Below are positions 40,010 through 47,863 of a stretch of DNA of 64,000 nucleotides, one piece after another; the first letter of the stretch is position 1, and each line of letters opens with the position of its first letter. A model generated the notes under the pieces. It saw only the letters and a list, made by a program, of their open reading frames with translations, ran no database searches and had not been told where the DNA came from. The DNA is from Gammaproteobacteria bacterium (lineage in GTDB: Bacteria; Pseudomonadota; Gammaproteobacteria; JAABTG01), in the NCBI GenBank assembly GCA_034522055.1, contig JAXHLS010000002.1, positions 2,747,549 to 2,811,548 of the forward strand, given 5' to 3'. A program made the translations under genes and the position numbers.

Positions 40010-40756
40010 GTGCATATAAAGAAAAATGAAAAATCTTTAGATAATCAAGGCAAGAAGGAATTGGTTCAAGACGCGTTAAATAAAGCAGGAGATTGCAAAG
40101 ATTATATCGAGATTGCGTGCGTTTTGTCACATCAAGATAGTATCAACGACAAAGAATGGGCTAAGATCGTTTTCGGAAAAGCTTACGAGAAGGCAAAATG
40201 TGTCTCGGATTTTGAAATGTTGGCCTATAATGTATCAGCCAAAGAATTATTGGATGATAAACATTGGGGGAGAGTGCTTTTTAAAGAAGCTTTAGATAAG
40301 GCAGACGAAGATTCTAGTGACATTGATATTTACCGTGATATCGCCTGCGATATTACTGATCCAGACGGCCTAAACGATAAGCAATGGGCAAGAGGATTAT
40401 TTGAAATGCTCCTTAGCAAAAACTTAGAAAATGGTGACATTATTCACATAGCACAATATATTGCGGACAATTCGATATTGGGAGACAAAGAATGGGCGTC
40501 AAGACTAATCGAAGAAGCAGCTAAAAATATTACGTATTGGAATGACTATTTAGAGATCGCATTTTGTTTGGCGCATACGCCGAAACTGAACAACAAAAGC
40601 GAGGGGCGTAAATGGTTTGAGAAGGTTGTGGAATTTGAGAGCCAAATGTCTTGGCCGGATTATTTTGATACTGCAAAAATAATTGCAAATGAAGAAATAT
40701 TAAATGATAAGAGCTGGGCTATAGAACTATGCATTAATAGCCTCAGGCCAATAGAA
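40010..40756 (+). pseudogene. Tandem-repeat protein gene, 5' part (split by an IS)
   Basis: 249 codons before the insertion. The protein is built of ~38-residue units around the consensus LNDKxWAxxLFExALxxAxxxxDYxxIAxxI; units are seen at INDKEWAKIVF, LDDKHWGRVLF, LNDKQWARGLF, LGDKEWASRLI and LNDKSWAIELC. The fold is probably an alpha solenoid for protein binding. The gene is AT-rich, unlike its GC-rich IS. The reading frame rejoins exactly at 43441 if the IS and one copy of its AATAGAA duplication are removed. Start is a GTG with weak ribosome site. Confidence 0.75.
40750..40756 (+). repeat. Target-site duplication AATAGAA, left copy
   Basis: AATAGAA here and at 43434-43440 flank the 2677-bp element. 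Confidence 0.9.
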
Positions 40757-40781
40757 CTCAAGAGTCCCGAGTTCTCGGCGG

Positions 40782-41135
40782 TTATTGCTCCCCGTACTGA
40801 CCCTCGAGCTCGTCGAGCCAGTCTTCGGTGAGCGCATCGAGTTCGTCTAGTTGTTCCCGGGAGTAATCTTCCGGGGCGTAGTGCTCGAGCCAGGAGATCA
40901 GGAAGCTCGTAATACGCTCACGAGGGAAGTCCGGATACGCCTTCTGTATGCATTCGATGGACTGATCGAAGCTGAGGCGTTGGGCCTCGGGCCAGATGAT
41001 CTCGCGTCGTCCGGGATCGAGCTGCACGTCGTCCATGAGCGCCCAGAGAGCGTCTGAAACTTCGATGGAGCGTTGGCCCTGGGACGAGCCCATGTAGTCG
41101 AGTAGCCCGCCGGCGAAGGGATGCTTCTCACTCAT
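40782..41135 (-). CDS. IS cargo gene, unknown function
   Basis: 117 residues, acidic, helical (SFLISWLEHYAPEDYSREQLDELDAL). It begins MSEKHPFAGGLLDYMGSSQG. No recognised domain. It is divergent from the methyltransferase, with a 132-base shared promoter region. It may regulate or modulate the transposase or methyltransferase, but nothing shows this directly. Confidence 0.65.
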   Translation of the reverse strand: MSEKHPFAGGLLDYMGSSQGQRSIEVSDALWALMDDVQLDPGRREIIWPEAQRLSFDQSIECIQKAYPDFPRERITSFLISWLEHYAPEDYSREQLDELDALTEDWLDELEGQYGEQ

Positions 41136-41267
41136 GTCGATAGCATAACACTGGCGGACGTTCGATCATCAGGTACGCAAGGCGCTGCCGCCGAGTCATC
41201 GATGTCGTTTGACACCCTAGCTGAATGAAGCTAGTCTGCTGGTCGTCACGGACACGGATCGGCAGCG

Positions 41268-41957
41268 ATGGGCAGCTACTTCGGATCGAAGGCGACGTCG
41301 GGTTTGTGCCAGGCGATCATCGCCCTGATGCCGCCCCACGACACCTACATCGAGAGCCACCTCGGCGGCGGGGCGATCATGCAACGCAAGCCGCCGGCGC
41401 TCGTCAACATCGGCATCGACCGCAATCGGCGAGCACTCGCGAAGTTCGAATGCCCCTATCCGGTCGAGCTGGTGCATGGTTGCGCGCACCGATTCCTGGC
41501 CGAGTATGCGTATCGGGGGCGAGAGCTCATCTACTGCGACCCGCCCTATCTGCAGCCGACCCGCCGCGGCGAGCGCCGATACCGTTTCGACTACGAAGAG
41601 CACGACCACGTGGCGTTGCTCGAGCTGCTCAAGTGCCTGCCCTGTCACGTGATCCTCTCCGGCTACCCCTCGGCGCTCTACGACGAGCGGCTGGCCGGGT
41701 GGCGCAGCCTCGAGCTTCAGGTGATGAACCAGGCGGGCGTCGTCACCGAGAAGCTGTGGTTCAACTTCAGCGTCGAGCGCCTGCACTGGGCGCGCTATGC
41801 GGGCAAGAACTTCACGGACCGCCAACGCATCAAGCGCAAGGCGGTGAGCTGGGCCCGCCGCTACGAGGCCATGCCGCCCGCCGAGCGCCTGGCGGTGCTC
41901 TCGGCCGTGATGGCCGTGGAAGTCCAGGAGCCCGAGCCCGGCACGCCTTCTCCATAA
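41268..41957 (+). CDS. D12-class DNA adenine methyltransferase (Dam-like), IS cargo
   Basis: 229 residues. MGSYFGSKATSGLCQAI carries the FxG(S/G)K-type SAM motif near the N-terminus, HLGGGAIMQRKP follows, and IYCDPPYLQPTR is the DPPY catalytic motif of N6-adenine methyltransferases at about residue 105. It is shorter than E. coli Dam (~280). It lies within the inverted repeats of an IS. Self-methylation of the element's DNA, to regulate transposition or evade restriction, is a plausible role (inference). Confidence 0.85.
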   Translation: MGSYFGSKATSGLCQAIIALMPPHDTYIESHLGGGAIMQRKPPALVNIGIDRNRRALAKFECPYPVELVHGCAHRFLAEYAYRGRELIYCDPPYLQPTRRGERRYRFDYEEHDHVALLELLKCLPCHVILSGYPSALYDERLAGWRSLELQVMNQAGVVTEKLWFNFSVERLHWARYAGKNFTDRQRIKRKAVSWARRYEAMPPAERLAVLSAVMAVEVQEPEPGTPSP

Positions 41958-42013
41958 CCGGCCCCGCGCGGTGGGCCAAATCACCGTTTCATTCACTTCA
42001 TGGGAGGTGGACG

Positions 42014-43412
42014 ATGTCGCTATGGGAGTCCTGGTGGAAAGCAATCTGGCTGCTGCGTCCGGCGTTCTCGCGCCTGCGCACCTTCCTGTGGTTCGCCACC
42101 GCCGTGGCCGGTCTCACCGTGCGAGGCGATCTTTAGGCGTGACCAGCCTCGTGCGGGCGCTCGCCCTCAAGCCCCGCTTCTACGACAACCTGCTGGATTC
42201 GTTCCACAGCCGCGCCATCAAGCTCGAGCGGCTCGCGGCGCTGTGGACCCAGGCCGTGCTGCGGCTCTTTCCCGCGCCGCTGCTCGTCAACGGCCGCCGC
42301 GTCATGGTCGGGGACGGGATCAAGTCCCCAAGCGCGGCAAGAAGATGCCCGCCGTGAAGCTATTGCATCAGCAGTCCGACGCCAACACCAAGCCCGAATA
42401 CATCATGGGACACTCCCTTCAGGCGGTGAGCCTGCTGGTTGAGGCCGACCAAAGCGTCTTCGCTGTCCCCCTCGCCGTGCGCATCCACGAGGGCCTCGTC
42501 TTCTCCAATCGCGACCGGCGCACCCTGCTCGACAAGATGCTCGCCCTGATTCAGACCGTGGCGATCACGGAACCCTTCTACTACGTTGCCGATGCCTACT
42601 ACGCCGCCGGCAAGATGGTTCGCGGCCTCATCGCCGAGGGCAACCATCTCGTCACCCGCGTCCGATCCAATGCCGTCGCTTACACCCCCTATCACCAGCG
42701 CGGCCCGAGGAAAAGAGGCCGGCCGAGACGCTACGGGAAGAAGCTCAAGCTCAGGTCACTGCTGAACGACACGAACGACTTCCAATCCGCGCCAAGCCCC
42801 GTCTACGGCGAGGACAACGTCACGATTCGGTACCAGGTCCGAGACCTGCTCTGGCGGCCCGCCGGACAGCTCGTGCGCTTCGTCGCCGTCATCCACCCGA
42901 CCAGAGGCTCTTCCCTGCTGATGTGCACCGACGTCGCCCTGGACGCCGTCGAGATCATTCGCCTCTACGGCCTGCGCTTCAAGATCGAGCACAGCTTCAA
43001 GCAGGCCGTCCGACAGATCGGCACCTTCGCCTATCACTTCTGGATGCAGGACATGAAGCCGCTCAAACGCCGCAAGGGCAATCAATACCTGCACCGGGAA
43101 ACGCGCAGGTATCGCGAGAACGTCAAACGCAAGATCCACGCCTACCACGTCTTCATGCAGGCCGGCGTCGTCGCTCAAGGCTTGCTTCAGTATCTGTCGG
43201 TGGTTTTCCCGCAGCTCATCTGGAAATCCTTCGGCTCGTGGCTGCGGACGATCCGATCCGGTATTCCCCCGTCGGAACTCGTCGTCACTCATGCGCTACG
43301 CAACACGCTGCCGGAATTTCTCTTGAGTTCCGCCAAAACCCATTCCCTGGCAAAATTCATCACCGAACGGCAGGACACTGAAAGAATCAGCATGTTCCGA
43401 CTCGCGTCCTGA
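42014..43412 (+). pseudogene. IS4-superfamily transposase with two single-base frameshifts
   Basis: The start ATG 42014 (RBS GGGAGG) opens MSLWESWWKAIWLLRPAFSR in frame 2 and stops at 42136. Homology continues as GVTSLVRALALKPRFYDNLL in frame 1, then as KRGKKMPAVKLLHQQSDANT in frame 3 from about 42325 to the end. The order DGIK...RGKKM...YVADAYYAAG...YGLRFKIEHSFKQA shows a DDE transposase with Asp in YVADAYY and Glu in KIEHSF. Each break is explained by one missing base (near 42134 and 42320). So it is either dead or a victim of sequencing error. Confidence 0.82.
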
Positions 43413-43433
43413 CGAGAAGTCGGGACTCACGAG

Positions 43434-43440
43434 AATAGAA
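43434..43440 (+). repeat. Target-site duplication AATAGAA, right copy
   Basis: Second copy of the 7-bp duplication, immediately outside the right inverted repeat. Confidence 0.9.
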
Positions 43441-43695
43441 GACTCTAATTACTTATTAGATATTGCGTGTTTCTTTGAAGGATTAGACAGGGAGAGATCT
43501 ATAACTATATTCAATGCAGCTTTGGAGAAAGCAGAATCCGCCATGGATTTTTTGAATATTGCGTGTAACGTAGCGAAACCTGATAAACTAAATGATAAGC
43601 AGTGGGGCAAGGAGATCTTTGAAAAGGCATTATCAATGAGTCCAACGGCTGAAGAGCGTCAGTTAATAAATGACTGTATGAAAGAATATCTCTGA
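43441..43695 (+). pseudogene. Tandem-repeat protein gene, 3' part
   Basis: Continues the frame broken at 40756: DSNYLLDIACFFEGLDRERS, then DFLNIACNVAKPDKLNDKQWGKEIFEKAL, then a short tail ending EYL-stop. The same LNDKxW repeat unit confirms that this is the C-terminal 84 residues of the split protein. The undisturbed product would be about 333 residues. Confidence 0.8.
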
Positions 43696-43873
43696 AACAC
43701 ATAGCAATCACATGCGCTCGTGCGACAGAGGGACACCTCAGCCGCACCTAAGGTCGGCTCCCTCGGCGCTCCTTCGGTAGCGGGGGCCAGTGCTCGCTTC
43801 TCCCAGAAGCGCAACCAAATAGGTTGCTATCTCCCATGAAGGGAAGGCTCGGGGGCCGAGCTGGGAAGGCGGT

Positions 43874-44194
43874 CTAAGGTTCCGGGGATGGGGATAGTGA
43901 GATCTCCTCGCAGAACCACTCCTGTACGACAGCGCTCCCGTTTGCGTGTTCGATACCCCGTAGCCGCAGGGAAGTAGGCCCGATAAGTACCAGGATGGGC
44001 TCGTAGAGCGGGGGAAGCAACGCATTACCCGCCGGAGCGGTAGGGTCCTGCAGCAAGGCGACTTTCACGGGGATGCCGCCCTTGGATAACTGGACATGGG
44101 TTAAGAGTTCGCCCACCAAAGGCTTGGCGTTCGCCACGTCACGCCAGCGGCGACGGCGGCCTTGATAGCGAAGGGGTTGGACGCGATACCGCAT
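43874..44194 (-). CDS. Hypothetical protein of mobile regions
   Basis: 106 residues, basic N-terminus (MRYRVQPLRYQGRRRRWRDV) and a beta-rich body (VKVALLQDPTAPAGNALLPPLYEPILVLIGPTSLRLRGIE, ending near VVQEWFCEEI). No named family. Before IS1595 entered at 44223 it lay downstream of the recombinase fragment at 45312 on the same strand, so the two probably formed one mobile-DNA unit. Confidence 0.5.
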   Translation of the reverse strand: MRYRVQPLRYQGRRRRWRDVANAKPLVGELLTHVQLSKGGIPVKVALLQDPTAPAGNALLPPLYEPILVLIGPTSLRLRGIEHANGSAVVQEWFCEEISLSPSPEP

Positions 44195-44222
44195 GGTCGT
44201 GACTGGTAGCTGTATGGATATA

Positions 44223-45273
44223 TCGGGTATCCCTTTAGCTCCACAGGATTCAATTCTCGTCTTTCTGGGACGTTTCTACGATTTTCCCGTAGGGCACCGG
44301 CTTCGTAATCACCGCCTGCTGGAGCAGGCGATAGAAGAGCAGCCCCCGAGATCGCGAAGTTCGGCGATTGAATCGAAATACGAATTCGTCCAGATAGTAG
44401 TCCAGCTGGCTCGGTTGGACAGCTCCATGGTGGGTGCCCATCATCCAGCGTTGCAGCAATGCGGCGACCCGGTGAACGCCCGGCATCGATTCATGAGCGG
44501 CCGTTTCGGACCCTATATGGACTGTGCGGCGGTGTTTATATCCGGCATCGTCCAGTTTCCGATAGGCGGCAGATCCATCACTGTGAATGGTCGCGCCCGA
44601 ACGAACAGACTCCTGGATAAAGAGTAGCAGGTGCTCGTAGTCGCCTTGCGCGATTTGCTGAATCCGAATTCTTCCGAACCCTTTGGGTTGAAGCATCTCG
44701 ACGGCGATGGCAACAAGTGCCTTTGTGGTGCGGCTCTTGCGGCCGAGCGCAGAAACTGGCGTTTTCCGGTCGGTCAGGGCAAGGTAGGTCTCATCGACTT
44801 CCACTTCTCCGTCAAGCAATTCCCTGCCGGGGCGCACCATGGCGCGTCGCAGTCTGTGCAGCATCGTCCAGGCTGTTTCGTAGCTCCCCAGCCCAAGCAC
44901 ACGCTGCAATCCCAACGCGCTTACGCCGTGCTTCTGATTGGTGATATACCAAATAGCAGCGAACCAGACCCGAAGCTCAGTGCGTGTCTTGTCGAAAATA
45001 GTGCCCGCCGTTACGCTGGTCTGGTGCCGGCATGCCGGACAAATCACTCTGCCACGACTGATTCGCTTGGCTTCGCTTGATGCGCCGCACCTCGGGCAGA
45101 TCAGGCCATCGGGCCACCGCAGCTTTTCCAAGTAATCGCGACAAGCTTGCTCAGAATGGAACCAGTCAAGGAATTGAACCCAGGTTGTTGGATAGTCCGT
45201 ACCCGCGATCGGTGGTAGCTTTGGCGCGTCCATGAGCCAATTCTGCCATCTGTGGAGCTAAAGGGATACCCCA
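44223..45273 (-). mobile_element. IS1595-family (ISXO2-like) insertion sequence, 1051 bp
   Basis: Left end TCGGGTATCCCTTTAGCTCC and right end (reverse complement) TGGGGTATCCCTTTAGCTCC form inverted repeats of over 20 bases. TATGGATATA is found directly on both sides (44213-44222 and 45274-45283), a likely target duplication although 10 bp is longer than the 8 bp I recall for the family. Confidence 0.88.
44250..45233 (-). CDS. IS1595-family transposase
   Basis: 327 residues. N-terminal zinc ribbon CPRCGASSEAKRISRGRVICPACRHQ, then the ISXO2-like DDE domain with D in DGEVEVDETYL, D in TIHSDGSAAY and the C-terminal HHGAVQPSQLDYYLDEFVFRFNRR block. Frame uninterrupted; the element looks intact. 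Confidence 0.93.
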   Translation of the reverse strand: MDAPKLPPIAGTDYPTTWVQFLDWFHSEQACRDYLEKLRWPDGLICPRCGASSEAKRISRGRVICPACRHQTSVTAGTIFDKTRTELRVWFAAIWYITNQKHGVSALGLQRVLGLGSYETAWTMLHRLRRAMVRPGRELLDGEVEVDETYLALTDRKTPVSALGRKSRTTKALVAIAVEMLQPKGFGRIRIQQIAQGDYEHLLLFIQESVRSGATIHSDGSAAYRKLDDAGYKHRRTVHIGSETAAHESMPGVHRVAALLQRWMMGTHHGAVQPSQLDYYLDEFVFRFNRRTSRSRGLLFYRLLQQAVITKPVPYGKIVETSQKDEN

Positions 45274-45311
45274 TATGGATATACAGTATCACCTGAAGAG
45301 CGCTCATGCGA

Positions 45312-45626
45312 CTACTCCGCCACCACTTGCTGAATCACGCTGACACCGACGTCCAGTTCTGGGGCTATCTTCAGGATCCTCTTACCCTCAGCCCTGGCGG
45401 CTCGTATGGCCTCCTCGACCTCCGGCCGGACCGGAGACCTGCCAAGTTGCTTCCCCTGGCTTCTGGCGCGTGCTTTTGGTGGTGGCCGGAAACAGACCAT
45501 AGGCGAATCGAGCAGGGGGCTATCTGTAGGGTCGAAACGCCAGACTGTTCCTGACCTTAATGCCAACTTCGGTCCCAGCACAGACGTTGAGGGACGCCAT
45601 GTCGTTCCGGCGCGGCGCACTTTCAA
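45312..45626 (-). pseudogene. Serine recombinase (resolvase) C-terminal fragment
   Basis: Only the end is recognisable: GKQLGRSPVRPEVEEAIRAA, then RAEGKRILKIAPELDVGVSVIQQVVAE, the Hin-type HTH that closes large resolvase family proteins. The catalytic Ser domain is missing. The first ~45 codons before it look unrelated. Confidence 0.6.
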
Positions 45627-46153
45627 GACCTCCTTTCATAGGTCTGATCAAATACGAGTTCCAGTTCGGCATGGACGCCACGCAGGCCATCGATCACCTT
45701 GTTCGCCCAGGCGAAGTATTCACGCTTGCGCTCATCCGGCCAGTCCGGCGGCGCCTCCAGGATATCCCGGAGGTTGGCGATCTTGTCGGCCAGCTTCACC
45801 AGCTTGGCGCCGGTGCTGAGGCTGGGCGCATGCTCCACCTGCCGGGCTTTGCGCTCGGCCTTGGCCAAGCGCTTGTCGTCGGTGACCTCCGCCACCATTC
45901 CGGCGATAGCGACTCCGAAGGCTTCCCTCAGCTCCTGCTCCGTGGTCTCCGTGTCTTCGATGGTGTCGTGGAGCAGGGCGGCGCAGATGACATCGAGGTC
46001 GGTAATGCCGCCCTCGTTCACCAGGATGTTGGCTAGGGCAATCGGATGGTTGATGTACGGTGTTTTGGCTGCGTCCTTGCGCCTCAGGTTGCGGTGTTTG
46101 TGGGCCGCGAAAGCGAGGGCCTTCATGAGCTGCGAAAGCTCTTCGTGTTTCAT
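45623..46153 (-). CDS. HD-domain hydrolase of MESH1/SpoT-hydrolase type
   Basis: 176 residues from the ATG at 46153, which has AAAGGAGA upstream. The HD signature runs AAHKHRNLRRKDAAKTPYIN, NHPIALANIL, ALLHDTIEDTETT and KLVKLADKIANLRD, as in the Mn-dependent (p)ppGpp hydrolase half of SpoT and in stand-alone MESH1-like small alarmone hydrolases. Substrate here may be ppGpp or another nucleotide. The C-terminal ~20 residues are acidic and free of domains. Upstream on the same strand is a small unknown gene. Confidence 0.8.
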   Translation of the reverse strand: MKHEELSQLMKALAFAAHKHRNLRRKDAAKTPYINHPIALANILVNEGGITDLDVICAALLHDTIEDTETTEQELREAFGVAIAGMVAEVTDDKRLAKAERKARQVEHAPSLSTGAKLVKLADKIANLRDILEAPPDWPDERKREYFAWANKVIDGLRGVHAELELVFDQTYERRS

Positions 46154-46232
46154 GGTGCATCTCCTTTCGTCGTGGGGGGGGCATGGGCGGCGGCGAGAGA
46201 CCGCGTTGTCGTCCATGTGGAGTACGTATTCG

Positions 46233-46529
46233 TCAGCCATCCTGATCCCGCTTATCCGCAAGCCGGGCCATTCGCCTGGCGTCGCGGCGGGCGTTGCGGG
46301 CCCGACGACGCTCGATGAAGCGGTTGACTCGCCACGGCTCGTAGCTGCACTGGAGCACGAGGCCGAGCTCCATCTCTTCATGGATGGCGCGTAACATCTG
46401 CTGCCAGGACAGGTCCACCACCTCCGCCGCGGCATTCCCGGGGGCTTCGGTGGTAGGCCGTCGCGGGACGGGGGATCGGGGAAAGGGGACGATGTGGCCA
46501 CGGTGGCCACCGGGGGTGTGTCTGCTCAA
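46233..46529 (-). CDS. Small basic protein, unknown; start uncertain
   Basis: 98 residues at most; an internal ATG at 46397 would leave 54 (MLRAIHEEMELGLVLQCSYE followed by an Arg-rich helix RFIERRRARNARRDARRMARLADKR). The latter part looks protein-like; the first ~45 residues are Pro/Arg-rich and may be non-coding. Same strand and just upstream of the HD hydrolase. Confidence 0.4.
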   Translation of the reverse strand: MSRHTPGGHRGHIVPFPRSPVPRRPTTEAPGNAAAEVVDLSWQQMLRAIHEEMELGLVLQCSYEPWRVNRFIERRRARNARRDARRMARLADKRDQDG

Positions 46530-46595
46530 GGTTGTTCTTCTGCTCCCCGGGGCTCAGAGCGCGGGGTCCGGTGGGGAGCGTGAACGGACGGCCAA

Positions 46596-46651
46596 CGCTT
46601 TAGCCGGAATTTATAGGCCGCCCCGGTAAGTTGTTGCTTAAATCCGGCGGC
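46596..46651 (+). promoter_or_regulatory. Direct repeat A upstream of the WYL regulator
   Basis: A ~55-base unit starting CGCTTTAGCCGGAATTTATA is repeated imperfectly (about three quarters identical) at 46700-46753, starting CGCTTTAGCTGCATTTATAA. The centres are 104 bases apart, near ten helical turns. A paired operator for the WYL protein or a divergent promoter is likely. Confidence 0.6.
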
Positions 46652-46662
46652 TCGCGGGCATG

Positions 46663-46694
46663 AAAAAACCCGCCTGGCGCAGCCAAAGCGGGTT
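46663..46694 (-). terminator. Terminator-like hairpin between the direct repeats
   Basis: On the minus strand AACCCGC-(14-base loop that itself pairs GGC/GCC)-GCGGGTT is followed by a run of T (bases 46668 down to 46663). It could attenuate leftward transcription toward the HD hydrolase genes, or insulate the two divergent units. Confidence 0.6.
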
Positions 46695-46699
46695 CTCGC

Positions 46700-46753
46700 C
46701 CGCTTTAGCTGCATTTATAACGCGCCCAGCAAGCTGGTACTCAAATCGGCGCA
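46700..46753 (+). promoter_or_regulatory. Direct repeat B upstream of the WYL regulator
   Basis: Second copy of the ~55-base unit, ending 56 bases before the likely start of the WYL gene. The A/T block ATTTATAA within it could also serve in a promoter. Confidence 0.6.
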
Positions 46754-46808
46754 GTAGTTAGTATACGCTGACCGGGCGGCGCTGTCATGGAATTGGAGGG
46801 CCGTGGAT

Positions 46809-47783
46809 ATGGACCGAACTGAACGTTTCTACCGCCTGGACCAGCTGCTGCAGGAGCGCCGGGTGGTCCCCATGGAGACGCTCATCGACGACCTGGAGGT
46901 GTCCAGGGCTACCGTCAAAAGGGACCTGGAGTACCTGCGGGATCGGCTGAATGCTCCCATCGTCTGGGACCGCGAGCACCGGGGTTACCGCTACGAGGTC
47001 CACTCCGAGGACCCGCCCCGCTATGTCCTGCCGGGCCTGTGGTTCAATGCCACCGAGGTCCATGCGCTGCTGACCATGGAGCAGCTGCTGGCGGACCTCC
47101 AGCCAGGCCTGCTGAGCGCGCATATCGAGCCCCTGCGGACCCGTATCCGCATGCTGCTGGAGAGCGTCGACCACTCCGCCGAGGCCATCGAGAACCGGGT
47201 GCGGATCCTGCACACCGCGGTGCGCCCGGTGCGCCCGGAACTGTTCCAGGCCATCGCCTCGGCCACCCTGGGCCGCACCCGGCTCGTCATCGAGCACTAC
47301 AACCGCAGTACCGACGAAACCCTCGAGCGGGAGGTCTCACCCCAGCGGATCGTCTACTACCGCGACACCTGGTATCTGGACACCTGGTGCCACCTCAGGA
47401 AGGGTCTCAGGAGCTTCAGCATGGACGCCATCGGCCACGTCTCCTCGACGGGAAAAAAGGCCCGCAACGTCGCCGAGGCCAAATTGAAGGCCTTCTTCGA
47501 GGAAGGGTACGGGATCTTCTCCGGGCAGGCATCGAGCACCGCGGTGCTGCGCTTCTCCGCGACCAACGCCCGCTGGGTGGCCAAGGAAGTCTGGCACCCG
47601 CGCCAGCAGGGCGAGTTCGACGCGGACGGCCGCTACGAGCTCAGGGTGCCCTATTCGGTGGACACCGAGATCATCATGGACATCCTGCGCCACGGCCCCG
47701 AGGTGGAAGTGCTGGCGCCTCCGGGCCTGCGAGACAAGGTACGTGAGCGTCTGGCCCAGGCCGGCGCCGTCTACGGCGACTGA
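46809..47783 (+). CDS. WYL-domain transcriptional regulator
   Basis: 324 residues from ATG 46809 (GGAGG nine bases upstream); a GTG at 46803 in the same frame is closer than usual to that site. N-terminal HTH (ERFYRLDQLLQERRVVPMET, then DDLEVSRATVKRDLEYLRDRL), central WYL domain (RLVIEHYNRSTDETLEREVS, IVYYRDTWYLDTWC) and a WCX-type C-terminal part. WYL repressors head many anti-phage loci and sense nucleic-acid or nucleotide ligands. It is first in a long co-directional array and most likely controls it through the direct repeats upstream. Confidence 0.9.
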   Translation: MDRTERFYRLDQLLQERRVVPMETLIDDLEVSRATVKRDLEYLRDRLNAPIVWDREHRGYRYEVHSEDPPRYVLPGLWFNATEVHALLTMEQLLADLQPGLLSAHIEPLRTRIRMLLESVDHSAEAIENRVRILHTAVRPVRPELFQAIASATLGRTRLVIEHYNRSTDETLEREVSPQRIVYYRDTWYLDTWCHLRKGLRSFSMDAIGHVSSTGKKARNVAEAKLKAFFEEGYGIFSGQASSTAVLRFSATNARWVAKEVWHPRQQGEFDADGRYELRVPYSVDTEIIMDILRHGPEVEVLAPPGLRDKVRERLAQAGAVYGD

Positions 47784-47863
47784 CGGCGTTGAAGGCTCAC
47801 CTGGTGAGCCACCACCCCCGTAATAATGGCACCCTCCACTGCTGACCACCGGGGGAGGTCCCC

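Larger units (their letters stand above)
40757..43433 (+). mobile_element. 2677-bp IS4-superfamily element carrying a DNA methyltransferase
   Basis: Terminal inverted repeats: left CTCAAGAGTCCCGAGTTCTC, right (reverse complement) CTCGTGAGTCCCGACTTCTC, about 17 of 20 identical, with a 7-bp duplication outside. Inside are a minus-strand small gene (stop 25 bases from the left end), a Dam-like methyltransferase and a transposase whose stop is 21 bases from the right end. The tight packing shows that the first two genes are cargo of the IS, not trapped host DNA. Confidence 0.9.

Noticed and set aside
41225-42136. 303-codon plus-strand frame covering the methyltransferase
   Set aside because: It is in a different frame from the DPPY-containing methyltransferase and is Arg/Ala/Pro-rich; only its last ~40 codons (from 42014) are real, as the transposase start.
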